Shown here piece by piece: positions 16,300 to 25,057 of a stretch of 52,444 nt of DNA (its first letter is position 1; the number at the start of each line of letters is the position of its first letter). The stretch is from positions 1-52,444 of the forward strand of contig NZ_BOMV01000009.1 in the NCBI RefSeq assembly GCF_016862375.1. The letters run 5' to 3'. Source of the DNA: Paractinoplanes rishiriensis (lineage in GTDB: Bacteria; Actinomycetota; Actinomycetes; Mycobacteriales; Micromonosporaceae). The position numbers and the translations under genes were made by a program. The notes below the pieces were generated by a model. That model saw only the letters and a list, made by a program, of their open reading frames with translations. It was not told the origin of the DNA and searched no databases.

Positions 16300-17555
16300 G
16301 CCGGGTCATCGTGGTGGGGCAGGGCTACGTGGGGTTGCCGCTCGCGGTCCGGGCCGCCCAGGTGGGGCACGACGTGGTCGGCTTCGACCTGGACGACGAA
16401 CGCGTCAAGCGGCTCGCCGCCGCCGAGTCCTACGTGGACGACATCTCGAACGAGGAACTGCGCGAGGTGCTGGACGCCGGCACCTTCCACCCGTCGGCCG
16501 ACCCGCGCTCGTGCGCCGGGTTCGACGTCGCGGTCATCGCGGTGCCCACCCCGCTGCGCGACGGCACCCCCGACCTGACCTACATCGAGGAGTCGGCTCG
16601 CACGCTGGCCCGTTACCTGCGTCCCGGCGCCACCGTCGCGCTGGAGTCCACCACCTACCCGGGCACCACCGCCGAGCTGGTGGCGCCGCTGCTCGAGGAG
16701 GGCTCCGGCCTGGTCGCCGGCGTCGACTTCCACCTCGGCTACAGCCCCGAGCGGATCGACCCGGGCAACCGCGAGTGGGATCTGGTGCGTACCCCCAAGG
16801 TTGTCTCCGGCATCAACCCGGAGTCACTGGCCCGCATCGAGGCCTTCTACGGCTCGGTGGTCGAGCGCACCGTGCCGGTCTCCGACACCCGGGTCGCCGA
16901 GCTGGCCAAGCTGCTCGAGAACACGTTCCGGCACGTCAACATCGCGCTGGTCAACGAGCTCGCGGTGTTCGCGCACGACCTCGGCATCGACGTGTGGGAG
17001 GCGATCGGCGCGGCCGCCTCGAAACCGTTCGGGTACATGAAGTTCGTGCCCGGACCCGGCGTGGGCGGGCACTGCCTGCCGATCGACCCGTCCTACCTGT
17101 CCTGGCGGGTGCAGCGCACGCTCGGCCAGAGTTTCCGCTTCGTCGAGCTGGCCAACGACATCAACAACCACATGCCCGACTACGTGATCCGGCGGCTGGT
17201 GGCCGCGCTCAACCGGCAGCGCAAGGCGGTCAACGGGTCGACCGTGCTGCTGCTGGGCCTCGCGTACAAGAAGAACAGCGGCGACGCGCGCGAGTCGCCG
17301 GCCCGCCGGGTGGCCGCGCTGCTGCTCGACATGGGCGCCGAGGTGCGCGCCGCCGACCCGCACGTGGTGGAGGACGCGCACATCGACCGGCGGGTGATCC
17401 GGGTGGCGCCGACCGCCGAGCAGATCGCCGCCGCGGACGCCGTGCTGCTACTCGCCGACCACGACGCCTTCGACCTGGACCTGGTGCTGGAGCACGCCCG
17501 GTACGTGCTGGACACCCGGCGCCGCCTCACCGGACCCACCGTGGAGTCGCTCTAA
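16296..17555 (+). CDS. Nucleotide-sugar 6-dehydrogenase (UDP-glucose/UDP-HexNAc type)
   Basis: 419-residue NAD-dependent enzyme oxidising C6 of a UDP-sugar to the uronic acid. It shows the N-terminal NAD fold VIVVGQGYVGLPLAVRA, the linker LENTFRHVNIALVNELA, catalytic Cys in GPGVGGHCLPIDP, and the C-terminal nucleotide domain starting VLLLGLAYKKNSGD. The HCLPIDP pattern and size fit the WecC/WbpA branch (UDP-HexNAc dehydrogenases) as well as UDP-glucose dehydrogenase, so the substrate is open. ATG overlaps the previous stop (ATGA). Confidence 0.92.
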   Translation: MSRVIVVGQGYVGLPLAVRAAQVGHDVVGFDLDDERVKRLAAAESYVDDISNEELREVLDAGTFHPSADPRSCAGFDVAVIAVPTPLRDGTPDLTYIEESARTLARYLRPGATVALESTTYPGTTAELVAPLLEEGSGLVAGVDFHLGYSPERIDPGNREWDLVRTPKVVSGINPESLARIEAFYGSVVERTVPVSDTRVAELAKLLENTFRHVNIALVNELAVFAHDLGIDVWEAIGAAASKPFGYMKFVPGPGVGGHCLPIDPSYLSWRVQRTLGQSFRFVELANDINNHMPDYVIRRLVAALNRQRKAVNGSTVLLLGLAYKKNSGDARESPARRVAALLLDMGAEVRAADPHVVEDAHIDRRVIRVAPTAEQIAAADAVLLLADHDAFDLDLVLEHARYVLDTRRRLTGPTVESL

Positions 17556-17564
17556 GGAGGACAC

Positions 17565-18200
17565 GTGCCCGCCGTACGCCTGCTCTGGGATCTTGCCAAC
17601 CGCCTGGCCGCCGCCGTCGCTCTCATGCTGTTGTCCCCGGTGTTGCTGGGCGTAGCCCTGTGGATCCGGCTCGCCGACGGGCCGGGCGTGCTGTTCATTC
17701 AGGACCGCGCCGGCCGCAACGGGGTGCCGTTCCGGATGTGGAAGTTCCGCACCATGGTCCCCGACTCGGTGGCGCTGAGCGCCCGGATGGGACTCGACGA
17801 CCCGTTCGGCCTGGTCGAGAACGACCCGCGGATCACCCGCTGCGGCCGGTTCCTGCGCCGCACCAGCCTGGACGAGCTGCCCCAGCTGGCGCACGTGCTG
17901 CTCGGCACGATGAGCCTGGTCGGCCCGCGCCCCGACGTGCTGCCGCAGGTGGCCAACTACTCGGCCGCCGACCGCCGCCGCCTCGAGGTGAAGCCCGGCA
18001 TCACCGGCTGGGCGCAGATCAACGGCCGCGAGGACATCGACTGGCAGCAGCGCTTCGAACTGGACCGCTGGTATGTCGACCACTGGTCGCCGGCGCTCGA
18101 CCTGCGCATCCTGTGGCGCACCGCGACCTCGCTGCACCGCGGCGAACCCCCGGTGCACGTCGACGAGCTGAACATCCAGCGTGCCGGCCGTGCCGCCTGA
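17565..18200 (+). CDS. Initiating phosphoglycosyltransferase (bacterial sugar transferase)
   Basis: 211-residue small monotopic PGT that moves a sugar-1-phosphate from UDP-sugar to undecaprenyl phosphate, starting the repeat unit. It has the N-terminal re-entrant hydrophobic helix (RLAAAVALMLLSPVLLGVALWI), the motif FRMWKFRTM, catalytic Asp-Glu in TSLDELPQL, then SLVGPRPD and KPGITGWAQINGR. The WcaJ-type N-terminal four-helix extension is absent, as in PglC. GTG start with AAGGAGG 7 nt before it. The 3' end overlaps the next gene by 20 bp. Confidence 0.93.
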   Translation: MPAVRLLWDLANRLAAAVALMLLSPVLLGVALWIRLADGPGVLFIQDRAGRNGVPFRMWKFRTMVPDSVALSARMGLDDPFGLVENDPRITRCGRFLRRTSLDELPQLAHVLLGTMSLVGPRPDVLPQVANYSAADRRRLEVKPGITGWAQINGREDIDWQQRFELDRWYVDHWSPALDLRILWRTATSLHRGEPPVHVDELNIQRAGRAA

Positions 18201-19320
18201 CATCGGGTCCGAGTTCCACTGGGATCCGTCCCTGCTGACCGGCGGCGGCCCGCCCTGGCTGCCGCCGCGGCACGAGCTGTTCGCGACCGGCTGCGGTGCG
18301 CTGGCCGCGCTGCTGCTCCGGCTGAGCCCGGCCGGTCGCCTGCACCTGCCCACCTACTTCTGCATCGGCGTCGCCGAGTGGCTCTCCGCGCGGATCCCGA
18401 TCGCCTGGTACCGGCATCTGCCGGACGGCCGCGGACCGCGCTGGGAGACGCTGCGGGTGCGCGACGGCGATCTGGTGCTGGCGCAGAACCTGTTCGGGCG
18501 CGACGACGGTTCGCCGTGGCTCGACTGGATGCGCGCCCACCCCGGCATCGTCGTGGTCGAGGACCATTCGCACGATCCGGTGGGGGAGTGGGCAAGAGCA
18601 AGCCAGGCGCCGTACGCGCTGGCGTCGTTGCGCAAGACCCTGCCGGTGCCGGACGGCGGCCTGCTGTGGTCGCCGCGCGGCCTGGACCTGCCCCGGCCGG
18701 CCGGCGGCGCGAGCCCGGGGACCGAGCTCAAGCTGGCCGGGATGCTGCTGAAGGCGGCCTGGCTGGCGGGGCGGCCGGTGCCGCGCGAGACGTTCCGCTC
18801 GCTGCAGGGACGCGGCGAAGGGGAGTTGCTGGGCAGCGGTGGTCCGGCGCACGCGCTGACGGCGGCGGCGCTGCCGCTGCTGGACGCCTACGCGATCCGC
18901 CGCCGCGACGCGGCGAACGCCCGCGCTTTAACGGCGGCACTGTCGCCGAAAGCCGCCTCCCAGCCGGATATTTCGCCCACGCCCGCTATTTCGCCCGCGG
19001 TGGACGCCTCCGGGTGGCGACTTCTCGGCGCCGGGCCGTTCCGCGTGCAGCTTCTCTGCCGTTCCCAGAACGGCCGTGACGCCCTGCTGCGGCACCTCGC
19101 GGCCCACCACATCTTTGCGCCGGTGCACTGGCGGCAGGACCGCACCGCGTTCTGGAGCGGCGACCCCGAAGCCGCCGCGCTGGCCGACCGGATGCTCACG
19201 CTCCCGGTCGACCACCGCTGCTCACCGGCCGACGTGCGCCGGACCGCCGAAGTGCTGCGCGCCGCCGCGGAAAGCGCCGCCCAGCGACGGCCGGCGACGG
19301 GCCCGGCTCCAGCGGCGTAG
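18181..19320 (+). CDS. Diverged DegT/DnrJ-like PLP-dependent protein
   Basis: 379 residues with the outline of a fold-type I aminotransferase: TGCGALAALLLRL (phosphate-binding start), HLPTYFCIGVAEWL, IVVVEDHSHDP (Asp at the pyridine-N position, cf. EDAAxA of DegT) and LRKTLPVPDGG (Lys followed by a Gly pair, cf. the internal-aldimine Lys segment). The sequence is too diverged to name a substrate. GTG 18181 or GTG 18190 would both overlap the PGT gene, so it is coupled to it. Its last 99 bp overlap the convergent FAD hydroxylase. It may form or modify an amino sugar of the glycan. Confidence 0.7.
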   Translation: MPAVPPDIGSEFHWDPSLLTGGGPPWLPPRHELFATGCGALAALLLRLSPAGRLHLPTYFCIGVAEWLSARIPIAWYRHLPDGRGPRWETLRVRDGDLVLAQNLFGRDDGSPWLDWMRAHPGIVVVEDHSHDPVGEWARASQAPYALASLRKTLPVPDGGLLWSPRGLDLPRPAGGASPGTELKLAGMLLKAAWLAGRPVPRETFRSLQGRGEGELLGSGGPAHALTAAALPLLDAYAIRRRDAANARALTAALSPKAASQPDISPTPAISPAVDASGWRLLGAGPFRVQLLCRSQNGRDALLRHLAAHHIFAPVHWRQDRTAFWSGDPEAAALADRMLTLPVDHRCSPADVRRTAEVLRAAAESAAQRRPATGPAPAA

Positions 19321-20460
19321 GCTCAGCGCCCACCGCAGCGCCGTGCGCGGCACCCGCCGCTGGGTCGTCACGTGCAGCAGGTAGCGCCACAGCGGATACT
19401 CGCCGCGCCGGTTCGACAGGGCGTAGGAGAACCGTTTCGCCGGCAGGTCCGCATACTCGGGCATCCGCTCGAACCATTCGCTGCTGGCCCGCGCGGCCTT
19501 CTGGAGCGGGGCCAGCGCCGCCTTGCGCCGGTGCTCGTAGCGTTCCAGCGCGGCCGCCAGGTCGCCGCCGCCGGCGATCGCGTCGGCCAGCGCCATGGCG
19601 TCCTGCATGGCCAGCTTGGTGCCGGAGCCGATCGCGAAGTGGGTGGTGTGCGCGGCGTCGCCCATCAGCGCCACGTTGCCGCTGTCCCAGCGCCGGTTGG
19701 TGACCCGGCGGAAGTTCAGCCAGCCGCCGCCGGCCCGCTGGTCGACCAGCGGGTGGCCGCCGAGGTGGCCGGCGAAGATCCGGCCGAGCAGGTCGGCGCC
19801 GGCCGGGCCGTCGAGCCGGTCGAGGCCCAGGCCGGTCCACGTCTCGGGGGTGCATTCGACGATGAACGTGCTGGCGCCGTCGGCGAACGGGTAGGCGTGG
19901 AACCAGATCCAGCCGGCCGTGGTCCGCTCGAAGCCGAACGTGAAGGTCCGGAACACGTGCGGGGTGCCGAGCCAGATGTACTTGTTGCGGCCGGTCTCCA
20001 CCTCGGCGCCGAAGTGCGCGGCGTCCCGCTCGCGGATCCGGCTGCCGGCGCCGTCGCAGGCCACCACGAGATCCGCATCCGAAATGTCCGCCTCGGCCGA
20101 AGAGGAGAGCGAGTAACGCACGTCGACACCCAGCTCGACGGCCCGCTCGGCGAGCAGCGACAGGAGCCGGTGCCGGCCCAGGCTGAACCCGTACCCGGCC
20201 AGGTGGGTGACCGGCTTGCCGGCCGCGCGCACCTCGTACTCGTCCCAGCGGTAGGCCGCGTCCGAGATCCGCCGGGCGCTGACCGGGTCGTGCCGGAACA
20301 GGTCGTCGAGCAGGTCGTCCCAGAACACCACGCCCCAGCCGTAGGTGACGCCGGCCGGGTTGCGCTCCAGCACGGTGACCTCGTGGCCCGGGTCGGCCAG
20401 CTTGGCCAGCACCGCGAAATACAGCCCGGCGGGCCCGCCGCCGACGCAGGTGATCCGCAT
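19222..20460 (-). CDS. FAD-dependent aromatic hydroxylase-like monooxygenase
   Basis: 412-residue group A flavoprotein. FAD-binding signatures are CVGGGPAGLYFAVLAKL at the N-terminus, ADLVVACDGAGSRIRE (DG motif) and VALMGDAAHTTHFAIGSGTK (GD motif). It resembles the flavin part of salicylyl-CoA 5-hydroxylase and FAD-dependent tryptophan hydroxylases (GVTYGWGVVFWDDLLDDL). GGAG precedes the ATG. It is the last gene of the leftward glycan operon, 9 bp after the FemAB-like gene, and its 3' end overlaps the convergent DegT-like gene by 99 bp. An aromatic hydroxylase is unexpected in a glycan locus and suggests an aryl acyl decoration; this is inference. Confidence 0.85.
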   Translation of the reverse strand: MRITCVGGGPAGLYFAVLAKLADPGHEVTVLERNPAGVTYGWGVVFWDDLLDDLFRHDPVSARRISDAAYRWDEYEVRAAGKPVTHLAGYGFSLGRHRLLSLLAERAVELGVDVRYSLSSSAEADISDADLVVACDGAGSRIRERDAAHFGAEVETGRNKYIWLGTPHVFRTFTFGFERTTAGWIWFHAYPFADGASTFIVECTPETWTGLGLDRLDGPAGADLLGRIFAGHLGGHPLVDQRAGGGWLNFRRVTNRRWDSGNVALMGDAAHTTHFAIGSGTKLAMQDAMALADAIAGGGDLAAALERYEHRRKAALAPLQKAARASSEWFERMPEYADLPAKRFSYALSNRRGEYPLWRYLLHVTTQRRVPRTALRWALSLRRWSRARRRPSLGGAFRGGAQHFGGPAHVGR

Positions 20461-20469
20461 GGTGGGCTC

Positions 20470-21468
20470 CTAACGGTAGGGCGGGAAGGTGTCCGACGAG
20501 GGGCGGTCGCGCGTCAGGTCGCGGAACGCCTCCGGGTCGGCCACCACCCGCCAGGTGTGGAACGGGTGCCGGCCCTCGGCGAAGCCGGTCTTGTAGAAGA
20601 ACAGCGAGTCGTTGCTGCCGCCCTTGCCGCCGCCGAGGTGGAAGATCGCGTTGCCGCGCGCCTTGCAGTACCGGCGCACCTCGTCGTAGAGCAGTTCGTC
20701 GGCGAACCGGTGCCGGGCCCGCCGGGTCGATGCCAGATAGCCGGTGGCGATGCCGTCGTGCTCGAAGAACGTGTTGCCGCCGACCACCTCGTCGCCCTCC
20801 AGCGCGACCGCCAGGTGCATCCGGTCGCCGACCGCGTCGTGCAGCGCGACCAGGTGCTCCTCGGTGAAGAAGTAGTACGGCGACGCGCCGAGCCGCCGCA
20901 TGTTGTCGTGGTAGACGGCGACCCACTCGCCGAGCCGGGACCAGTCGTCGAACACCACCTTGGTGCCGTCCCGCCGGGCCCGGTTGATGTGGTTGCGGTG
21001 GTCGCCGCGGGTCTGCCGCCACATCTCGTCGAAACTGACGCACAGGTCGACGGTGACCGTCTCGCCGTGCCGCACCAGCGTGCCGAACCGTTCCAGCACC
21101 GGCAGCGGGGCCGGCAGCAGCGGGTGCATCCGGACGAACGCGGTGACGATCCGCTCCGCCCGCAGTGTCGCCAGCAGCGCGGCGCAGGCGCGTTCCCAGA
21201 AACCCGGGTCCTCGGTGTCGGCGACCGGCGCCGGGTAGCCGTACGGTGACACCACATCGCGCCGCCCGGTGGCGCCCGGGATGTCCCGCACGATCAGCGG
21301 CAGCAGCAGATGGTGACCGTCCTCGGTGTAGTGGAACGCGGCCGGTTCGCCGCCGACCAGCCGGGCGTCCAGCGTCGCGTACACCGGCTCGTGATGCAGG
21401 TCGTGAAAGATCGTGCGCAGCGCCTGCCGCCACTGGGCGGCCTCCGGTCCCACCAGCGATCCGGTCAT
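20470..21468 (-). CDS. FemAB/BioF2-like GNAT acyltransferase
   Basis: 332 residues with two GNAT-like halves as in FemA/FemB and the Acetyltransf_6 family: SPYGYPAPVAD, DEMWRQTRGDHRNHINRARR (typical acceptor-side motif), VVGGNTFFEHDGIATGYLASTR, and the C-terminal FHLGGGKGGSNDSLFFYKTGF. Members use aminoacyl-tRNA or acyl-CoA donors. In glycan loci they usually acylate sugars. No gap separates it from the upstream lipoprotein gene (stop adjoins ATG), so it is within the leftward operon. Confidence 0.82.
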   Translation of the reverse strand: MTGSLVGPEAAQWRQALRTIFHDLHHEPVYATLDARLVGGEPAAFHYTEDGHHLLLPLIVRDIPGATGRRDVVSPYGYPAPVADTEDPGFWERACAALLATLRAERIVTAFVRMHPLLPAPLPVLERFGTLVRHGETVTVDLCVSFDEMWRQTRGDHRNHINRARRDGTKVVFDDWSRLGEWVAVYHDNMRRLGASPYYFFTEEHLVALHDAVGDRMHLAVALEGDEVVGGNTFFEHDGIATGYLASTRRARHRFADELLYDEVRRYCKARGNAIFHLGGGKGGSNDSLFFYKTGFAEGRHPFHTWRVVADPEAFRDLTRDRPSSDTFPPYR

Positions 21469-22572
21469 CTACTGCCTCCCCTGTCCGGCCCGCAGCATCC
21501 GGGCGTTGAGCGCCATGTTGGCCGCGAACTGATCGTTGACCACCCGGTGCTGGTCGAGCCGCAACTGCACGGCCGGGTCGGTGCGGCCCAGCTTCACGAA
21601 ACCATCCGCGTACCACCCGTTGTCGGTGCCGCTGCCGTCCACATAGCCGCGATAGGTCTGCCCTGCGGGCCAGACCACCCGGGTGAGCAGCGCCGCGAAG
21701 GCCGCCAGGTCCGTCGTGGTCCAGGTGGGGGTTTCGAGCACGTACGCGACGACGCCGTTGCCGTGCCCGACGTCCTGCCCGGGCCGGGCCGCCGAGCCCC
21801 ACCGGTCGGACCAGAAGTACGCGGTCGGCTCCACCGGGTTGCGCCGCATCTGGTCGCGCAGGCGCCGGTCGATGGTGGTGCTCACCTCGCGGTAGCGGTC
21901 GCGCCGGGCCGGGTCGGCGGTCATCCCGGCCAGGTGCACCGCGATCAGCGCCCAGTGCGCGGCCATGTGGGTGCGCTCGCGATAGATGGTCTCGTCGGCG
22001 CCGCGCGCGAACCACTTCTCGAAGACCTGCACCTCGGCGAACTCGAGCAGCCGCCGATAGTCCGGGGTAAGCAGGCCGGCGTCGTGCATGGCGGCCAGCA
22101 GCGCGGTGCCGTACCGCCAGAAGTAGCTCTCGTAGAGCGGCACCTCGTCACCGTCCTGTCCGGATTTCGACGACGGCCAGCCGAGGTAGTGGTCGCGGAA
22201 GGTGCTGCCCGGAATCGACCGGGACGGCACCGCTGAGCCGGCCACGTTGGTCACCAACTGCACGGCCCGGTCGAGGTAGCGGCGGCCGCCGGTGGCCCGG
22301 AACATGGCCACGCACGCGTCCACCGAGTAGGACAGGTCGTAGTGGTCGCGGCTGTCCGCGGACCGGCTCATCGGCAGCCCGGTCTCGCCCTGGTAGTCCC
22401 AGCTCTGCTCGAACACGGCGGTCCACTGCTCGACGGTCTTGAGCCGCCCGGCCGGCGGCGGGGTGCCCGGCTCGGCGGGCAGCGGCGCGAGTATGGCCGG
22501 CGCCTCGCCGTCGTGCCCGCACCCGGCCAGCGCGCCGAGCGCGACCAGCAGCAGGGTCCGCCGCGCGGTCAT
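21469..22572 (-). CDS. Lipoprotein with alpha/alpha-toroid (glycan-active) look
   Basis: 367 residues. The signal peptide ends in lipobox LGALAGC. The mature part is rich in Trp/Tyr and paired helices (SYSVDACVAMFRATGGRRYLD, YFWRYGTALLAAMHDAG, HMAAHWALIAVHLAG, HGNGVVAYVLE), like six-hairpin glycosidases, lyases or C5-epimerases. I cannot name the family. Between the Wzy-like and FemAB-like genes, an outside-facing enzyme trimming or modifying the exported glycan is likely. Its ATG overlaps the upstream stop within a 27-nt cassette shared with the two 30-codon ORFs. Confidence 0.7.
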   Translation of the reverse strand: MTARRTLLLVALGALAGCGHDGEAPAILAPLPAEPGTPPPAGRLKTVEQWTAVFEQSWDYQGETGLPMSRSADSRDHYDLSYSVDACVAMFRATGGRRYLDRAVQLVTNVAGSAVPSRSIPGSTFRDHYLGWPSSKSGQDGDEVPLYESYFWRYGTALLAAMHDAGLLTPDYRRLLEFAEVQVFEKWFARGADETIYRERTHMAAHWALIAVHLAGMTADPARRDRYREVSTTIDRRLRDQMRRNPVEPTAYFWSDRWGSAARPGQDVGHGNGVVAYVLETPTWTTTDLAAFAALLTRVVWPAGQTYRGYVDGSGTDNGWYADGFVKLGRTDPAVQLRLDQHRVVNDQFAANMALNARMLRAGQGRQ

Positions 22573-22595
22573 GCTGTGCCCTCCCTAGGCATGCC
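22569..22595 (-). repeat. Third copy of the start-codon cassette (3' end of the small ORF)
   Basis: Here the last codons of the Wzy-like gene read GMPREGTA-stop, with the stop overlapping the next ATG. The 27 nt, GGCATGCC through the TGA, differ by only a few bases from 3984-4010 and 37670-37696. In each copy the PK/REG codons supply a strong Shine-Dalgarno (GGGAGGG here) just before the overlapped start. Confidence 0.75.
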
Positions 22596-23804
22596 GCCCA
22601 CCGCCTCACGGTCGGGCGACGGGACCACCGCGGCGGCCGCGGCCATGGCGGCGAACAGCCAGGCCAGCCGGGCGTCGTAGTAGTCGCCGGAGAACAGGCT
22701 GCTCAGCGCCACGAACACGGCCGAGGCCACGGCCAGGCCGGTGAGCCGCGGGTGCGCGCCGCCGCGGCGGACCGTGGCGGCCCACAGCACGATCGCGGTG
22801 ACCAGCAGCGCGAGCCCGGCCAGCCCGCCCTCGGCGGCCACCCCGAGCAGGTAGTTGTGCGGGTATTCGACGTGCTGGTTGACGCCGATCAGGCCGTAGT
22901 AGCCGTCCAGGCCGGCGCCGGCCAGCGGGTGGTCGGCGGCCAGCCGCCAGGCGGACGCCCAGATGTCGGTGCGGTCCGACAGGTAGCGCTGCTGCACGGT
23001 CTGCTCGACGAAGCGCTCCTGGAACAGGCCGGTGATCGCGGGCGGGGCGAACGCGGCCACCGCGACGGCGACCGCGGTCAGCCCCAGTCCGGCCACCACG
23101 ACCGGGCCGGCCCGCAGCCGGTGGCGCAGCTTGAGCAGGGCGGCCCCGGCGACCACCAGACCGGCCAGCAGCCCGGCCCGCGACCCGGACAGCACCGCGG
23201 CCAGCAGGAACAGCGGCACGGCGAGCAGCAGCCAGAGGCGGCGGTAGGTCAGGTAGAGGGCGATCGCGCTGATCACGCCGAGGATCTGGATCCGGACGAA
23301 GACGTTGGGGCCGCCGCCGAACGCCGAATACCGTCCCTGCTCGCCCGGGCCGTTGACCAGCAGGGCGGCCAGCGCGAAGACCACCCCGGCCGCGTAGAAC
23401 AGCACGAACGTGGTGCGCACCACCCGGACCGGGTCGCCGGTCGCGTACAGGTAGACGGCGACCGTCAGCGCGGCCATCAGCACCAGGTCGAGGGTCTGCG
23501 AACCGACTCGCGCGGCCTCGGGCGCCCACAGCCCGGACGCGATCTGGTAGACGAAGAACAGGATGGCCGCCACCAGCCAGCCCTCGCGGCGCCGGGCGGG
23601 CTCGCTGACGGCGGCCGGGCGCGGGCGGCGGCGCAGGTCGACCACCAGCACGGCGAGCGCCGCCAGCAGGCCGATCACCCGCAGGTCGACCCAGGCCAGG
23701 TCGGTGAACCCGGCCCGGTCCAGGGTGAACCGGCCGCCGATCGCCACCAGCACCAGCACCAGGGCCGGGGCCAGGAAGACGCGGGGCGCGATGTACCACT
23801 TCAC
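22569..23804 (-). CDS. O-antigen ligase/polymerase-like membrane protein (Wzy-like)
   Basis: 411 residues with about eleven or twelve transmembrane helices and a large periplasm-type loop carrying RYLSDRTDIWASAWRLAADHPLAGAGLDGYY and NQHVEYPHNYLLGVAAEGG, the Wzy_C/O-antigen ligase signature. It polymerises or transfers lipid-linked repeat units outside the membrane. GTG 23804 is the start: it gives a GTGA overlap with the flippase gene. The C-terminus ends in the shared GMPREGTA cassette, which looks added to an otherwise complete protein. Confidence 0.88.
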   Translation of the reverse strand: MKWYIAPRVFLAPALVLVLVAIGGRFTLDRAGFTDLAWVDLRVIGLLAALAVLVVDLRRRPRPAAVSEPARRREGWLVAAILFFVYQIASGLWAPEAARVGSQTLDLVLMAALTVAVYLYATGDPVRVVRTTFVLFYAAGVVFALAALLVNGPGEQGRYSAFGGGPNVFVRIQILGVISAIALYLTYRRLWLLLAVPLFLLAAVLSGSRAGLLAGLVVAGAALLKLRHRLRAGPVVVAGLGLTAVAVAVAAFAPPAITGLFQERFVEQTVQQRYLSDRTDIWASAWRLAADHPLAGAGLDGYYGLIGVNQHVEYPHNYLLGVAAEGGLAGLALLVTAIVLWAATVRRGGAHPRLTGLAVASAVFVALSSLFSGDYYDARLAWLFAAMAAAAAVVPSPDREAVGGMPREGTA

Positions 23805-25057
23805 GGCGCGCTCCGCGGCAGGCGGTCGGCCAGCAGCGCGAACACCAGGCAGGCGCCGTAGCCGAGCAGCGACCCGTACGCGGCGCCGAGCATGCCGTAG
23901 GCCGGGATCAGCAGCAGGTACGCCGCGAAGCTCACCACGAAACCGGCGATCTCGGCGGCCGAGACGAGCGCGCCGTGCCCCTTGGCGACCATCAGGCCGA
24001 GACTGACCCGGGACAGCGCGTACAGCCCGGCCGCGGCCACCAGCGGCAGCACCACGTCGCGGGCCGGCGCGTAGCGGTCGCCGAAGACCGGGACGATCAG
24101 CAGGTACAGGCCGCCGGCCACCAGCGGGCCCGCGGCCAGCACGAACACCAGCGACCCGGCGAGGATCCGGCGGGTGTGCAGGCGGCCCTCGCGGTGCGCC
24201 CGCCGCCACCGGCCCAGCCGCGAGTCGGCGTACGCCCGCAACGGCCAGGCCAGCAACTCGGTCATGGTGGCCACCGCGGCGTAGAGGCCGAGCGCGGTGG
24301 TGGAGGCGAGCGCGGGCAGCGCCAGCCGGTCGGAGCGCAGCATGGCCATGTTGGACAGCGCGGCCGGGAACAGCGCGAGCCCCTGCCGGCGGACGAGCCG
24401 GTTGCGGTCGTCGACGGGCCGGTCCGCCTGCTGGGCCGGGCGGCGCAGCCAGTAGGCCACGAACCCGGCCGTGGGCAGCGCGCCGGCCAGCAGGTAGGCC
24501 AGCAGCCACGCCTCGGGCCGGGTGGCGCCGGCCAGGAACAGCGCGGTCATGCCGCCGAGCAGCAACACGGTCTCGACCACCCGGCAGGTCAGGAAATCCT
24601 GGGCGCGGCCCACCGCGATGGCGATCGACCGGGTGGCCAGCCCGGCCGCCTCGACCAGTGCGAACGCGGCGATCAGGGCCAGCACGAGCGGGCCGGGGTC
24701 GAGCCGGGGCGGTGCCAGCGCGGCGTATCCGGCGACCACCGCGACGCCCACGCCGCACGGCACCACCAGCAGGCGCGCGTAGGCCCGGATCGCGGCGGCC
24801 GGCGGCACCTCGTGGTAGGCCGCCACGAAGCTGCGCTCGGTGCCCAGCAGCAGGCCCTGGCTGGCCAGGTAGACCACCTGGAGCAGCAGCGCCACCTCGC
24901 CGCGGTGCGCCGGGTCGAGCGTCCGCACCATCATCACGTTGGCGGCCAGCGCGACCAGGCCCATCAGCAGCTGCGCGGCGATCAGGTGCACCACCGGGTC
25001 GCGCAGCCGGGCCGCCAGCCCGGTGGCCGGCGCCGGCGCGACCCGCAGGTCAGCCAT
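23801..25057 (-). CDS. Polysaccharide flippase-like membrane protein (Wzx/MATE-like)
   Basis: 418 residues with about twelve hydrophobic segments, starting with VHLIAAQLLMGLVALAANVMMVRTLDPAHRGEVALLLQ, which matches the polysaccharide_synt/MurJ-Wzx pattern (TLDPAxRGxVAL). It probably flips the undecaprenyl-linked oligosaccharide. It overlaps the Wzc-like gene by 8 bp upstream and the Wzy-like gene by 4 bp downstream, completing a Wzx/Wzy-type export set. Confidence 0.87.
   Translation of the reverse strand: MADLRVAPAPATGLAARLRDPVVHLIAAQLLMGLVALAANVMMVRTLDPAHRGEVALLLQVVYLASQGLLLGTERSFVAAYHEVPPAAAIRAYARLLVVPCGVGVAVVAGYAALAPPRLDPGPLVLALIAAFALVEAAGLATRSIAIAVGRAQDFLTCRVVETVLLLGGMTALFLAGATRPEAWLLAYLLAGALPTAGFVAYWLRRPAQQADRPVDDRNRLVRRQGLALFPAALSNMAMLRSDRLALPALASTTALGLYAAVATMTELLAWPLRAYADSRLGRWRRAHREGRLHTRRILAGSLVFVLAAGPLVAGGLYLLIVPVFGDRYAPARDVVLPLVAAAGLYALSRVSLGLMVAKGHGALVSAAEIAGFVVSFAAYLLLIPAYGMLGAAYGSLLGYGACLVFALLADRLPRSAP

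Noticed and set aside
17549..17564. TAAGGAGGACAC before the phosphoglycosyltransferase as another copy of the small-ORF cassette
   Set aside because: It shares only the Shine-Dalgarno core; the GGCATGCC palindrome and the stop/start overlap are absent.
19196..22015. A 939-codon minus-strand frame covering the hydroxylase and FemAB genes
   Set aside because: Arg/Gly/Ala-rich shadow. Three real genes with clear motifs and overlaps occupy the other frame on the same strand.
22569..24758. A 729-codon version of the Wzy-like gene
   Set aside because: Everything before GTG 23804 is shadow of the flippase gene; the GTGA overlap at 23801-23804 gives the natural start.
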